This document shows positions 34,124-42,457 of a stretch of 64,000 nucleotides of DNA, in pieces. The DNA lies in NCBI GenBank assembly GCA_046291695.1, contig JBKBSO010000002.1:62001-126000 (forward strand), read 5' to 3'. Both the position numbers and the translations under genes were made by a program. Every line of letters starts with the position of its first letter. The first letter of the stretch is position 1. This DNA comes from PNNG01 sp046291695 (GTDB taxonomy: Bacteria; Bacteroidota; Bacteroidia; UBA7662). The notes below the pieces were generated by a model. The model ran no database searches and was not told the origin of the DNA. It saw only the letters and a list, made by a program, of their open reading frames with translations.

Positions 34124-34381
34124 ATGGCAAAAAACACATCCATATTACTTGGCGACTACTTTGAAAAGTTCATCAACGAACAAGTTCAGACCGGAAAATT
34201 TTCATCAGCAAGTGAAGTTGTCCGAGCGGCTTTGAGGCTGTTTGAACACGAGGAGACAAAAAAAACAGTGCTTATCAAAGAACTTGTGAAAGGTGAAAAA
34301 TCTGGATTTGTTAAAGATTTCAGTAGAGATACCTTTTTAGCCAGTTTTCATCAGTATGCTGAATCAACAAATGGACATTGA
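34124..34381 (+). CDS. parD: ParD-like ribbon-helix-helix antitoxin without a visible toxin
   Basis: 85 aa from the ATG at 34124, which follows the promoter correctly; a longer frame would start upstream of the promoter box. NTSILLGDYFEKFINEQV begins with the DNA-binding strand and helix, and GKFSSASEVVRAALRLFE is the ParD/CopG-type signature. The C-terminal half normally wraps the ParE toxin. No parE follows: the next 170 bp up to the class V aminotransferase encode nothing similar. It is an orphan antitoxin, either a relic or an anti-addiction remnant at the island's right border. Confidence 0.88.
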   Translation: MAKNTSILLGDYFEKFINEQVQTGKFSSASEVVRAALRLFEHEETKKTVLIKELVKGEKSGFVKDFSRDTFLASFHQYAESTNGH

Positions 34382-34530
34382 AAGCAGGCTAGACGATTAG
34401 TCAATCCTACATACAACCACTAAGCATTCCTCCCATCGAACCAGGCATGATGTCAGGTTTTTTCAGGATAGTTCCAAGCCTTCGCCCATACCCGCTGCTC
34501 AGCCATACCCACCCATTCCCCTGCATTTTG

Positions 34531-34538
34531 TATCTTAG
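34531..34538 (+). promoter_or_regulatory. Probable -7 box of the class V aminotransferase
   Basis: TATCTTAG, one mismatch from TAnnTTTG, 15 bp before the ATG. No proper -33 element; weak call. Confidence 0.35.
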
Positions 34539-34553
34539 CCTATTATTTCGGCC

Positions 34554-36047
34554 ATGAACAGCACCCAAACCACCACCTTAGAAAAACATTTTGCCCCCTT
34601 TCGCAAGAATATTGTAGGCATCGATCAGCGTTTTAATGGGCCTTATGGCGAAAAAACCATCGTGTATACCGACTGGACCGCCAGTGGCCGGCTGTACCGC
34701 CCCATCGAAGAAAAAATGCTGTTCGACTTCGGTCCCTTTGTAGCCAACACCCATACCGATACCAATGTTACCGGCAGCAGCATGACGGCCGCCTACCACC
34801 ACGCCAAGCAGCTCATCAAACAGCATGTAAACGCCAACGAAAACGATGTGCTCATTTTTTCGGGCACGGGCATGACGGGCGTGGTGAACAAACTACAACG
34901 CATGCTAGGCATTAAACTGCCCGAAAACATGCGGCCTTACACCCAAATCCCCGACGAAATTCGGCCCGTGGTGTTTGTATCGCACATGGAGCACCATTCG
35001 AACCAAACCTCCTGGTACGAAACCATTGCCGATGTGGTGGTGATTCCCTGCGACGAAACCGGTTTGTTTAGCTTGAGCGAACTTGAAAAACTGCTGCAGC
35101 AATACCAAAACCGCAGCCTGAAAATATGCGCCATTACCTCGGGCTCTAACGTTACCGGCCTGATGACGCCCTACCACGAAGTAGCCAAGCTCATGCACCG
35201 CCACCAGGGCCTCTGTTTTGTAGATTTTGCCTGCTCGGGTCCCTACATCCACATCGACATGCACCCGGCCGAGCCGGAAGCCTGGCTCGATGCCATTTAT
35301 TTTTCGCCCCACAAATTTTTGGGCGGTCCCGGCACCACGGGCGTGCTGGTGTTCAACAAACAATTGTACAAAAACAGCGTGCCCGATTGTCCGGGTGGCG
35401 GCACCGTGGTGTACACCAACCCCTGGGGCCTCAACGCCTACATCGACGACATTGAAGAACGCGAAGACGGCGGCACCCCTGGCTTTTTACAAGCCATCCG
35501 CACCGCTTTGTGTGTACAACTCAAAGAACAAATGGGGGTCGATAACATGCTGGCCCGCGAACACGAACTGCTCGAGCAGCTATTCGAGCGGCTGGAGCGG
35601 CTCCCCAACCTGCACATTTTAGCCGGACAACACAAAAACCGATTGGGCGTAGTGTCGTTTTACATCGACGATTTGCACTTCAACCTGGCTGTAAAGCTGC
35701 TCAACGACCGCTACGGCATACAAACCCGCGGAGGCTGTAGTTGTGCAGGCACCTACGGCCACTATTTGCTGAATGTAGACGAAAACACCAGTTTATCGCT
35801 GTTGGAGCAAATCCAAAGCGGACAGCTGGAAGTAAAGCCGGGTTGGGTACGTTTATCCATCCACCCCACCACCACCGATGCCGAGTTGGCTTATGTGTGC
35901 GAGGCACTCGAAGCACTTTGCCAGCACCATCGCGAATGGGCCAACGACTATGCTTACGATACCAAGACCAATACCTTTAAGCATTTACATGCCAAGAGCG
36001 ACGAGCTCGACCTGGTGCTCCATTGGTTCGATGAAAAGCAGCATTGA
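34554..36047 (+). CDS. Class V aminotransferase (cysteine desulfurase-like), PLP-dependent
   Basis: 497 aa, fold type I PLP enzyme. The Schiff-base lysine is in YFSPHKFLGGPGTTG. The cofactor region shows SHMEHHSN and VDFACSGPY (Asp preceding the usual Ala-Cys). A Cys-rich motif RGGCSCAGTYGHYLL sits where cysteine desulfurases have their catalytic Cys, but its two-cysteine form differs from the classical SufS and IscS loops. It is about 90 residues longer than SufS. No suf or isc genes are adjacent, so the physiological substrate is open: cysteine desulfuration or a related lyase reaction. It ends 3 bp from the convergent nitroreductase gene. Confidence 0.8.
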   Translation: MNSTQTTTLEKHFAPFRKNIVGIDQRFNGPYGEKTIVYTDWTASGRLYRPIEEKMLFDFGPFVANTHTDTNVTGSSMTAAYHHAKQLIKQHVNANENDVLIFSGTGMTGVVNKLQRMLGIKLPENMRPYTQIPDEIRPVVFVSHMEHHSNQTSWYETIADVVVIPCDETGLFSLSELEKLLQQYQNRSLKICAITSGSNVTGLMTPYHEVAKLMHRHQGLCFVDFACSGPYIHIDMHPAEPEAWLDAIYFSPHKFLGGPGTTGVLVFNKQLYKNSVPDCPGGGTVVYTNPWGLNAYIDDIEEREDGGTPGFLQAIRTALCVQLKEQMGVDNMLAREHELLEQLFERLERLPNLHILAGQHKNRLGVVSFYIDDLHFNLAVKLLNDRYGIQTRGGCSCAGTYGHYLLNVDENTSLSLLEQIQSGQLEVKPGWVRLSIHPTTTDAELAYVCEALEALCQHHREWANDYAYDTKTNTFKHLHAKSDELDLVLHWFDEKQH

Positions 36048-36050
36048 GGA

Positions 36051-36719
36051 CTACTCGTACCAAACGGCAAATTCGTCTAACGCTTTTTTCTTGAGGTCAG
36101 GAACCATACAATCCTCTGACGGATAACCCACGGGTAAGAGCAAAAACGGTTTTTCGTTTTCGGGGCGTTTAAGAATTCGTTGCAGAAAATTCATGGGGCT
36201 CGGGGTATGCGTAAGGGTAACCAAACCAACCTGATGTATGGCCTGAATTAAAAAACCACAAGCCAGGCCCACCGATTCTTGCACATAATAATTCTGATGC
36301 TTACCCCCTTCTTCAAATTCGTAAGCCTTTCGAAATACCACAATCAGCCAAGGTGCCAATTCCAAAAAAGGCTTTTTCCAGTCGGTACCAAGCGGCTGCA
36401 AATCTTGAAGCCATTGCTCGTCCATTCGCCCATTATAATTGATAAACTCCTCTTTTTCAGCAGCCTCCCTGATTTTGCGCTTGATTTTAGCGCTTGAAAT
36501 CGCACAAAAAGTGTATGGTTGTCGGTTAGCACCCGAAGGCGCACATGAGGCCATCTGAAGCAACTTTTCGATGACTTCCTTAGGTACTTTTTGGGTGCTA
36601 AAATCCCGAACAGATCTTCGTTTTTTCATCAACGCCAAGCCATCATTTAACCGCAGGTTTTGCTCAGCTTCGGTTAACTTTAAGGCTTGAAGCGGGATAA
36701 AACCATGTGTGTGCTCCAT
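36051..36719 (-). CDS. Nitroreductase-family FMN oxidoreductase
   Basis: 222 aa. KKRRSVRDFS (residues ~32-41) and CAPSGANRQPYTF (~58-71) are the FMN-binding signatures. The middle part with QNYYVQESVGLACGFLIQAI is similar in layout to the iodotyrosine-deiodinase-like branch of the family. It is a soluble, homodimeric flavoenzyme by family. The substrate cannot be told from sequence. The gene stands alone, convergent with the class V aminotransferase and followed by the copA pair on the same strand. Confidence 0.88.
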   Translation of the reverse strand: MEHTHGFIPLQALKLTEAEQNLRLNDGLALMKKRRSVRDFSTQKVPKEVIEKLLQMASCAPSGANRQPYTFCAISSAKIKRKIREAAEKEEFINYNGRMDEQWLQDLQPLGTDWKKPFLELAPWLIVVFRKAYEFEEGGKHQNYYVQESVGLACGFLIQAIHQVGLVTLTHTPSPMNFLQRILKRPENEKPFLLLPVGYPSEDCMVPDLKKKALDEFAVWYE

Positions 36720-36764
36720 GTCTCAAATGTAGCATGTAGCTACTGAAAATCAAATACCTGCCAA

Positions 36765-36980
36765 TCAGTCGGCCAAAGGCTCGGCTAGATAGCCCACGGC
36801 TTTCAGTGCATCCACCACACTTTGGGCATCGCCGGTTTCGCTTTCTACAGTGAGGATTTTATCGGGATGTAAAATGTCAACTTCCCAGCTTTTTACGCCG
36901 GGCAGGTTGTTTAGCTCGGGCTGCACGGTGCTGATGCACCCGCCGCATTTAATGTTCGATTTGAATTTAAGGGTAGTCAT
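36765..36980 (-). CDS. Small HMA-domain copper chaperone
   Basis: 71 aa, a single heavy-metal-associated ferredoxin-like fold with the metal-binding CGGC (KCGGCISTV, residues ~11-19). Its ATG overlaps the copA stop by 4 bp, so translation is coupled. Its size and position indicate a soluble carrier delivering copper(I) to the ATPase, like CopZ. The motif CGGC is a little unusual next to the common CxxC of MT/HCxxC type. Confidence 0.88.
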   Translation of the reverse strand: MTTLKFKSNIKCGGCISTVQPELNNLPGVKSWEVDILHPDKILTVESETGDAQSVVDALKAVGYLAEPLAD

Positions 36981-39187
36981 TTTAAGGAAGCATATTTAAG
37001 TCGTAAACTATTCATGACCACACTCACCGAGCTCAGCGCCATGGCTGCCCCGGCCAGCATGGGGTTTAATAAAAATCCGTTGATGGGATACAGCAGTCCT
37101 GCGGCGATAGGTATGCCAATGATGTTGTAAATAAAGGCCCAAAACAAGTTTTGTCGGATGGTGGCCACAGTACCATCGGCCAGTCGGAAGAAAGCCGGCA
37201 CCCGGCTCAGGTCGTTATGCAGCAGGGTTACCCGGGCCACATCAATGGCCAAATCGCTGCCTTTGCCCATGGCAATGCTCAGGTCGGCCAAGGCCAGGGC
37301 CTCGCTGTCGTTGATGCCATCGCCCAGCATGGCCACCTTTTTACCGGCAGCCTGCAGCTCCTTCAGCGCTTTGGCCTTGTCGGCCGGCAGCATGTCTCCA
37401 CGCGCATCGGCTATGCCCAATTGCGCACCAATTTCCGCCGCCGTACTTTCGCGATCGCCGGTGTACAGGCTCACTTCCATGCCCATTTTTTTGAACTGGG
37501 TCACCAAAGCCTGGGCATCGGCTTTCACCGGATCGTGCAGGTAAATACAGGCCAGGGCGTCTTCGGCATCGGCAAACCAAACCTGGCTGTAGGCGGCTTC
37601 GGGGCTAAACTCCTCGGTCCAATAGGTACTCAGCTTCACCCCTTCGGCCTTCAAGAGCGCTTCATTGCCGGCCAACCAACGTCGGCCCGCTACTTCGAAG
37701 CGAATTCCTTTGCCGGCTACGTTCTCAAACCATTCTACCGGCAAGGCTTGCACCTGATGTCCTTCTAACTCACGCACAATGGCCTCGGCCAAAGGATGGT
37801 CAGATAGCCGCTCGCCAGCCAGCAACACCGCCTCCAGCGCTGCTTTTTCGCCTGCCTGCAAATGCCAATGAAAGCTGTGCACCACCGCATGGGCCTCGGT
37901 GAGTGTTCCTGTTTTATCCAGCACCACATGGTTGATTTCGCGCGCTATTTCAAGGCTTTCGGCATCGCGAATGAGCAAGCCCAGCGAGGCCCCCCGACCT
38001 ACGCCCACCATGATGGCCGTGGGGGTGGCCAGGCCCAGGGCACAGGGACAAGCAATCACCAAAACCGTAACCATGGCCAACAAAGCATGTGAGAACGCAT
38101 TGTCGACGCCCGAAAACAGCCAAACCAGCAGACTTATTACGGCAATCACCATCACCACAGGCACAAAAATGCCTGCAATTTTATCGACCAGCTGCTGCAC
38201 GGGGGCCTGACTGCCCTGTGCTTGCTGCACACGTTGTACAATTTGCGCCAGAAGTGTGTCTTTGCCCACTTTACCGGCTTCCATTTCTAAGCGCCCTGCC
38301 TGGTTGATGGTGCCGGCAAAGAGCGTATCGCCCTCCGCTTTGGCCACGGCCACCGGCTCGCCCGTGAGCATGCTTTCGTTCACATACGAGCTCCCGCTAA
38401 GTACTTGGCCATCGACCGGGATTTTTTCGCCTGCACGTACCAACACGCGGTTGCCCGGAGCCACCATGGCCAGCGGTATTTTTTCGGTTTTACCCTCGTG
38501 AAGCAACAGTACCTCATCGGGCTGATCGCTCAACAATTTGCTGATAGCCGCAGCAGTACCAGCCTTAGCCCGGGCTTCGAGCACCCGGCCCAGCAAAATA
38601 AAGGTCACAATCACCGCGGCCGTTTCGTAATACACATGCGGATGCAAACCGCGGCTGTGCCAATAGTCGGGAAAAAAGGTATTAAACAAGCTAAACAGCC
38701 AGGCAATGGCCGTGCTCAAGGCCACCAGCGTATCCATATTGGCGCGCTTCAGCCGGGCTTGTTTGTAGGCATTGATGTAAAACTGTCGGCCAAAGACAAA
38801 TAAAACCGGGCTGCTAAACAAGAGCATCCAGTAATTGGCCCCCGGGGCATCCATCCAAAACATGCCCAGCACAAAAACTGGCAAGGTGAATACGGCCGAC
38901 CAAAGCAGTTGGGTACGCAGCTTCAAATAATGTTCATGCTGGCGGCGCTGGCTGTCGGCCACCGGATCCAGCTCATCGAGCAATAAATCGTAGCCAGCCT
39001 GTTGTACAGCAGCCTGTATGGCCGGCAAGCTGGCGGCTTCGTCGTATTCGAGCCAAAGGGTGTGCGTGGCATAATTGACCTGCGCTTTGCTCACCCCTTT
39101 TTGCGCCCCTGCAACCGATCCCACGCTGGCAGCACAGGCGGCACAGCTCATGCCTTCAATGGCAATGGTTTTTTGTTGAACCTTCAT
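36977..39187 (-). CDS. copA: Copper-exporting P1B-type ATPase
   Basis: 736 aa. One N-terminal HMA domain (GMSCAACAAS, ~12-21), about eight membrane segments, the metal-transport CPC motif (residues 380-382, IACPCALGLATP), the phosphorylation site Asp424 (DKTGTLTE), an actuator TGEP loop (~275) and the hinge GDGINDSEAL. It uses ATP to pump copper(I) out of the cytoplasm. The chaperone gene overlaps its 3' end. No copper regulator of the CueR or CsoR type is seen nearby. The HP dipeptide of the N-domain (SDHPLAEA) is present. Full length and intact. Confidence 0.95.
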   Translation of the reverse strand: MKVQQKTIAIEGMSCAACAASVGSVAGAQKGVSKAQVNYATHTLWLEYDEAASLPAIQAAVQQAGYDLLLDELDPVADSQRRQHEHYLKLRTQLLWSAVFTLPVFVLGMFWMDAPGANYWMLLFSSPVLFVFGRQFYINAYKQARLKRANMDTLVALSTAIAWLFSLFNTFFPDYWHSRGLHPHVYYETAAVIVTFILLGRVLEARAKAGTAAAISKLLSDQPDEVLLLHEGKTEKIPLAMVAPGNRVLVRAGEKIPVDGQVLSGSSYVNESMLTGEPVAVAKAEGDTLFAGTINQAGRLEMEAGKVGKDTLLAQIVQRVQQAQGSQAPVQQLVDKIAGIFVPVVMVIAVISLLVWLFSGVDNAFSHALLAMVTVLVIACPCALGLATPTAIMVGVGRGASLGLLIRDAESLEIAREINHVVLDKTGTLTEAHAVVHSFHWHLQAGEKAALEAVLLAGERLSDHPLAEAIVRELEGHQVQALPVEWFENVAGKGIRFEVAGRRWLAGNEALLKAEGVKLSTYWTEEFSPEAAYSQVWFADAEDALACIYLHDPVKADAQALVTQFKKMGMEVSLYTGDRESTAAEIGAQLGIADARGDMLPADKAKALKELQAAGKKVAMLGDGINDSEALALADLSIAMGKGSDLAIDVARVTLLHNDLSRVPAFFRLADGTVATIRQNLFWAFIYNIIGIPIAAGLLYPINGFLLNPMLAGAAMALSSVSVVMNSLRLKYASLK

Positions 39188-39203
39188 ATTACCTTTCCAT
39201 TGA

Positions 39204-39211
39204 CAAAACTA
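39204..39211 (-). promoter_or_regulatory. copA -7 promoter box
   Basis: On the minus strand TAGTTTTG, an exact TAnnTTTG, 16 bp before the copA ATG. No TTTG at -33 spacing. Confidence 0.55.
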
Positions 39212-39349
39212 ACTCAATTAGCCCATAGGAATTAAACATTAACAACCTAATTCCAGTTGCGCTGGTTCCTAACTTTGAACTTTAAGCCAAATGGCATTGC
39301 CTTCATTTTGGTTAACATAGAGTTAAGCTGTTTTATTTACCTTTAGGGC

Positions 39350-41398
39350 ATGAATCCAACATTTCTTACTTGCCTGCTTTTAAGCCTGTTGAGCTGGAGC
39401 CAGCTGAAAGCCCAACAACCATTTCACACCAGTGCAACCCAGCTCACTTTCGCCCCAACCACAGAAAACGGAATCGACAGCTTGAGTATTTTGCTGAGTA
39501 ATTTGGCCAATGACACTAACTTTCTTTACCTCACCACCTTTGATTTGTATGGCCATAAGGCCTTTTGGACGCGCGATTCAATTGTAATTTTGCCCCCTAA
39601 TACCCCCCCTCGACCCCTTTTTATTTATTTCAAGCCCAGACACAACATACTCAATCAAAGCGAACTACTGATGACCGACAGCACTGGACGTGCCGTTTTT
39701 TTGATAGAATTGATAGGGCAAGGCGTATACAGTAAAACCTACTGGGACACCACAAAAAACCTCGAAGGCGAAGCATTACGTTCGGCCCTCAACTGGCGAA
39801 CGGGCGTACCTTACACCCAATTGGGCTACTCGGGCACCAACAATGCCCGGCTTCGGATGTTTGGCGAAATCGATAATTGGAAGCTAAACGGCCGAGAGCC
39901 CGGGCATGCGAACCCCTATAAAAATGAATGTGTTTACACGGGCAGAACCATATCCTATACCGCCGCATCCTTTAATACCGGAACCCTGAACAATGCTCCT
40001 TTTCAAATGAATACCGAGCATACCTGGCCCCAAAGCTTTGGCGCTTCCTCCGAACCGATGCAAAGCGACTTGCACCACCTCTACATAAGCGATGGGCCAA
40101 CCAATTCGGCACGCGGGAATAAGCCTTTTGGCTGGGTACCCAACCCAACCCTGAATTACACTGGCGGATCAAAAGCCAATACCACCACCTTTGAGCCACG
40201 CGACGAGCATAAAACCGGAGTTGCTGCTGCTATGCTCTATTTCTCGGTGCGATATAAAAACCAAACCAATGTAACCCACAGCTACATGACGGGCAGTATG
40301 GAAAATGATTTGCGCGAATGGCTGCAGCTTTTTCCACCCGATAGCCTGCTGCAAAAACGTAACGACGACATTCAAAGCTTTCAACAAAACCGAAACCCCT
40401 TTATTGATTATCCCCAACTACTCGACCGCATGACCCAGGTGCGCAGTACCGCCGCCATTCCAAATTTCGATTCCGTATTCCTAAGCCAAGAATCCGTAAA
40501 TTGGGGTACACTCCCTTCGGGAAGCACGCGTCCACATGCCATTGCTGTAGTAAACAATGGCAACCGTACTATCCAACTGAGCAACATACAAGCCACAGGT
40601 AACGGACTGGTATACAACGGCCCCACCAACATACAACTGGTGCGGGGTGAAGGTGTGATGCTCAACCTAACCTATACAGCAACCTCAGCAAGTTTACAGG
40701 GGAGCTTGCAGTTTAATACTACAGCCGTGAACAGGCCGCAAGTAACCATTCCAATTGTTGCAAATACCAGCGGAGCTACCATCTCACCCTTTTCGTTGCT
40801 GGCCCCATTCAGCGGCCTCACCTACAACATTCAAGGCGACAGCAATCAGCAAATCAATTTTCGCTGGCGACGCAGTGTAGCCAATCCATCGGCACCCATC
40901 CAATACAGTTTGCGTATTTATCCGGTAAACAACCCGAGTCAAATCATTTTTGAACGCAATGGCCTTACCGATAGCCTACTTAGCGTAAACTATGGCCGTA
41001 TTGACGCAGCACTTACGGCATACGGACTCACACACAACGACCTGCTAGCCTGTCGCTGGTTAGTAGAAGCCGATGCAGGAAGCATCTCAACCATATCCAG
41101 CAACGAAAACAACATCAATTTCCTAAAAGGCATGGTAACTGCAGTGCCCGAAATTGAAGACACCTACCGCATATACCCAAATCCAGCTCATGAGCACCTC
41201 TTCATTGAGAGCCCATTGATAGCCTCCAACAGCCGCATCGAAATCCGCGATGCCCTGGGTCGATTACAGCAGTGTGAGTTTCAAATCGAGACCGGCATAG
41301 CCCGATTAAATGTAGCTAAATTAGCGGCAGGCCTATATTTTGCTTATCTTGTCAAAGATGGCCGCCAACAGCAGCTCTCTTTTATAGTAAGCCGATAA
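39350..41398 (+). CDS. Secreted endonuclease I-family nuclease with T9SS sorting domain
   Basis: 682 aa. Signal peptide residues 1-21 (LLLSLLSWSQLKAQ). Residues ~135-350 match the endonuclease I family (as Vibrio Dns): NTEHTWPQSF (His224), SDLHHLY, then N-ARGNKPFGW. By family it is a metal-dependent, non-specific DNA/RNA hydrolase. An ASPM/choice-of-anchor-like segment follows (~375-470), with repeated NNGNRTIQLSN-type strands, then a linker and a T9SS tail (IYPNPAHEHLF). It probably scavenges extracellular nucleic acid for nutrients or degrades matrix DNA. It is followed 3 bp later by a small membrane protein gene, so read-through is likely. Confidence 0.92.
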   Translation: MNPTFLTCLLLSLLSWSQLKAQQPFHTSATQLTFAPTTENGIDSLSILLSNLANDTNFLYLTTFDLYGHKAFWTRDSIVILPPNTPPRPLFIYFKPRHNILNQSELLMTDSTGRAVFLIELIGQGVYSKTYWDTTKNLEGEALRSALNWRTGVPYTQLGYSGTNNARLRMFGEIDNWKLNGREPGHANPYKNECVYTGRTISYTAASFNTGTLNNAPFQMNTEHTWPQSFGASSEPMQSDLHHLYISDGPTNSARGNKPFGWVPNPTLNYTGGSKANTTTFEPRDEHKTGVAAAMLYFSVRYKNQTNVTHSYMTGSMENDLREWLQLFPPDSLLQKRNDDIQSFQQNRNPFIDYPQLLDRMTQVRSTAAIPNFDSVFLSQESVNWGTLPSGSTRPHAIAVVNNGNRTIQLSNIQATGNGLVYNGPTNIQLVRGEGVMLNLTYTATSASLQGSLQFNTTAVNRPQVTIPIVANTSGATISPFSLLAPFSGLTYNIQGDSNQQINFRWRRSVANPSAPIQYSLRIYPVNNPSQIIFERNGLTDSLLSVNYGRIDAALTAYGLTHNDLLACRWLVEADAGSISTISSNENNINFLKGMVTAVPEIEDTYRIYPNPAHEHLFIESPLIASNSRIEIRDALGRLQQCEFQIETGIARLNVAKLAAGLYFAYLVKDGRQQQLSFIVSR

Positions 41399-41401
41399 GT
41401 C

Positions 41402-41776
41402 ATGATTAAATTTCTGGCCCAGCTCATCATGGGGGCTTTCGCCGTGATGATTGCTGCTTTTTTGTTACCTGGGGTTCATATTCCTAACTTCGTTACCGGC
41501 CTGTTGGTTACCGCAGTGCTCGTATTGCTCAATATGTATGTGAAGCCGCTTTTGGTTTTACTCACCATTCCGGTTACGCTCTTTAGTTTTGGCTTGTTTC
41601 TGCTGGTGATCAACGCCTTCATCATCATGCTGGCAGCCGAACTGGTACCTGCTTTTCAGGTCGATGGCTTTTGGTATGCCCTGCTGTTTAGTGTGCTGTT
41701 CAGTTTTTTACACATGCTCATCCGCAGGTTCAACGACCGACTCGAAGGCAAAGCCCCGAATCGCCCGCCTTATTGA
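41402..41776 (+). CDS. Phage-holin family IV (YvlD-like) membrane protein
   Basis: 124 aa, four hydrophobic segments. VLNMYVKPLLVLLTIPVTL-like wording in the second and third segments and the C-terminal LHMLIRRF are characteristic of this small family. Despite the name, members are ordinary bacterial membrane proteins with no shown lysis role. It is directly downstream of the secreted nuclease with only 3 bp between, though a functional link is unproven. Confidence 0.85.
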   Translation: MIKFLAQLIMGAFAVMIAAFLLPGVHIPNFVTGLLVTAVLVLLNMYVKPLLVLLTIPVTLFSFGLFLLVINAFIIMLAAELVPAFQVDGFWYALLFSVLFSFLHMLIRRFNDRLEGKAPNRPPY

Positions 41777-41909
41777 AGCCGGGCCAATGGCATGCCGGCA
41801 AAACCAACCCGGTGCGACCAGCTTTTAGCCCTTAGCGCCATACAGCTACAAAAGGGGACCAATGGCACGAAATTTCATGGGCACTGTGCATACTAAAAAA
41901 CATTAACCC

Positions 41910-42389
41910 ATGAACCACAAAATTTTAATCGTGTTGGCCCTTGGCCTCGCACTTGCCGCCTGTAAAAAAGACGACATTAACCCGCTACCTGAGCAGCCTC
42001 AGCAACCTACCGTGTCGTTACGCAACAAACTTATGGCCAACGACTGGCAACTCATTGGTTGGAAGGCGGTAGAAGCCAGCGACAGCACGCAGCAAATTGA
42101 CTTTTACGAATTTTTCGTAGAAGACTGCAGTAAAGACGACCGCTTTCGATTTCTGCCGGGCGACAGCCTGCGCATAAGCGAACACCTCATCCTATGTGAA
42201 GGAAGTTCGGAATTGTTTTATGCCGGCTGGCAATTGATCGACAGCAGCAGCAATCTCAAGTTGATGTTCGGCTGGGAGCAAATCAATGGTACTGCCCGCT
42301 TGCTTGGGGATACCGCCTTCAGCCTGAGCTTTTCTGAGCAATGGATGGGGCAAAATTACCATCAAATCATGACCTACCATAAACGCTAG
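41910..42389 (+). CDS. Lipocalin-like lipoprotein, unknown function
   Basis: 159 aa. The lipoprotein signal LALGLALAACKKD has its lipobox at Cys18, followed by a short proline-rich linker. The remainder (NDWQLIGWKAVE, CSKDDRFRFLPGD, WMGQNYHQIMTY) looks like an eight-stranded lipocalin-like barrel, as in many Bacteroidota lipoproteins of unknown role. It stands alone and ends at a strong terminator shared with the convergent glnN. Confidence 0.75.
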   Translation: MNHKILIVLALGLALAACKKDDINPLPEQPQQPTVSLRNKLMANDWQLIGWKAVEASDSTQQIDFYEFFVEDCSKDDRFRFLPGDSLRISEHLILCEGSSELFYAGWQLIDSSSNLKLMFGWEQINGTARLLGDTAFSLSFSEQWMGQNYHQIMTYHKR

Positions 42390-42408
42390 TCGGCCAACTT
42401 AAAACCAC

Positions 42409-42438
42409 AAAGCCCCGGCCATTACTGGTCGGGGCTTT
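42409..42438. terminator. Bidirectional terminator between lipoprotein and glnN
   Basis: AAAGCCCCG / CGGGGCTTT stem with an inner partial pairing, between convergent stops at 42389 and 42458. The flanking A/T tails allow use in both directions. Confidence 0.9.
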
Positions 42439-42457
42439 GCATTTATAGCGGCTACGC

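Noticed and set aside
34382..34553. parE toxin expected after parD
   Set aside because: Only a 9-codon frame starting at the ATG near the stop is found; no ParE similarity.
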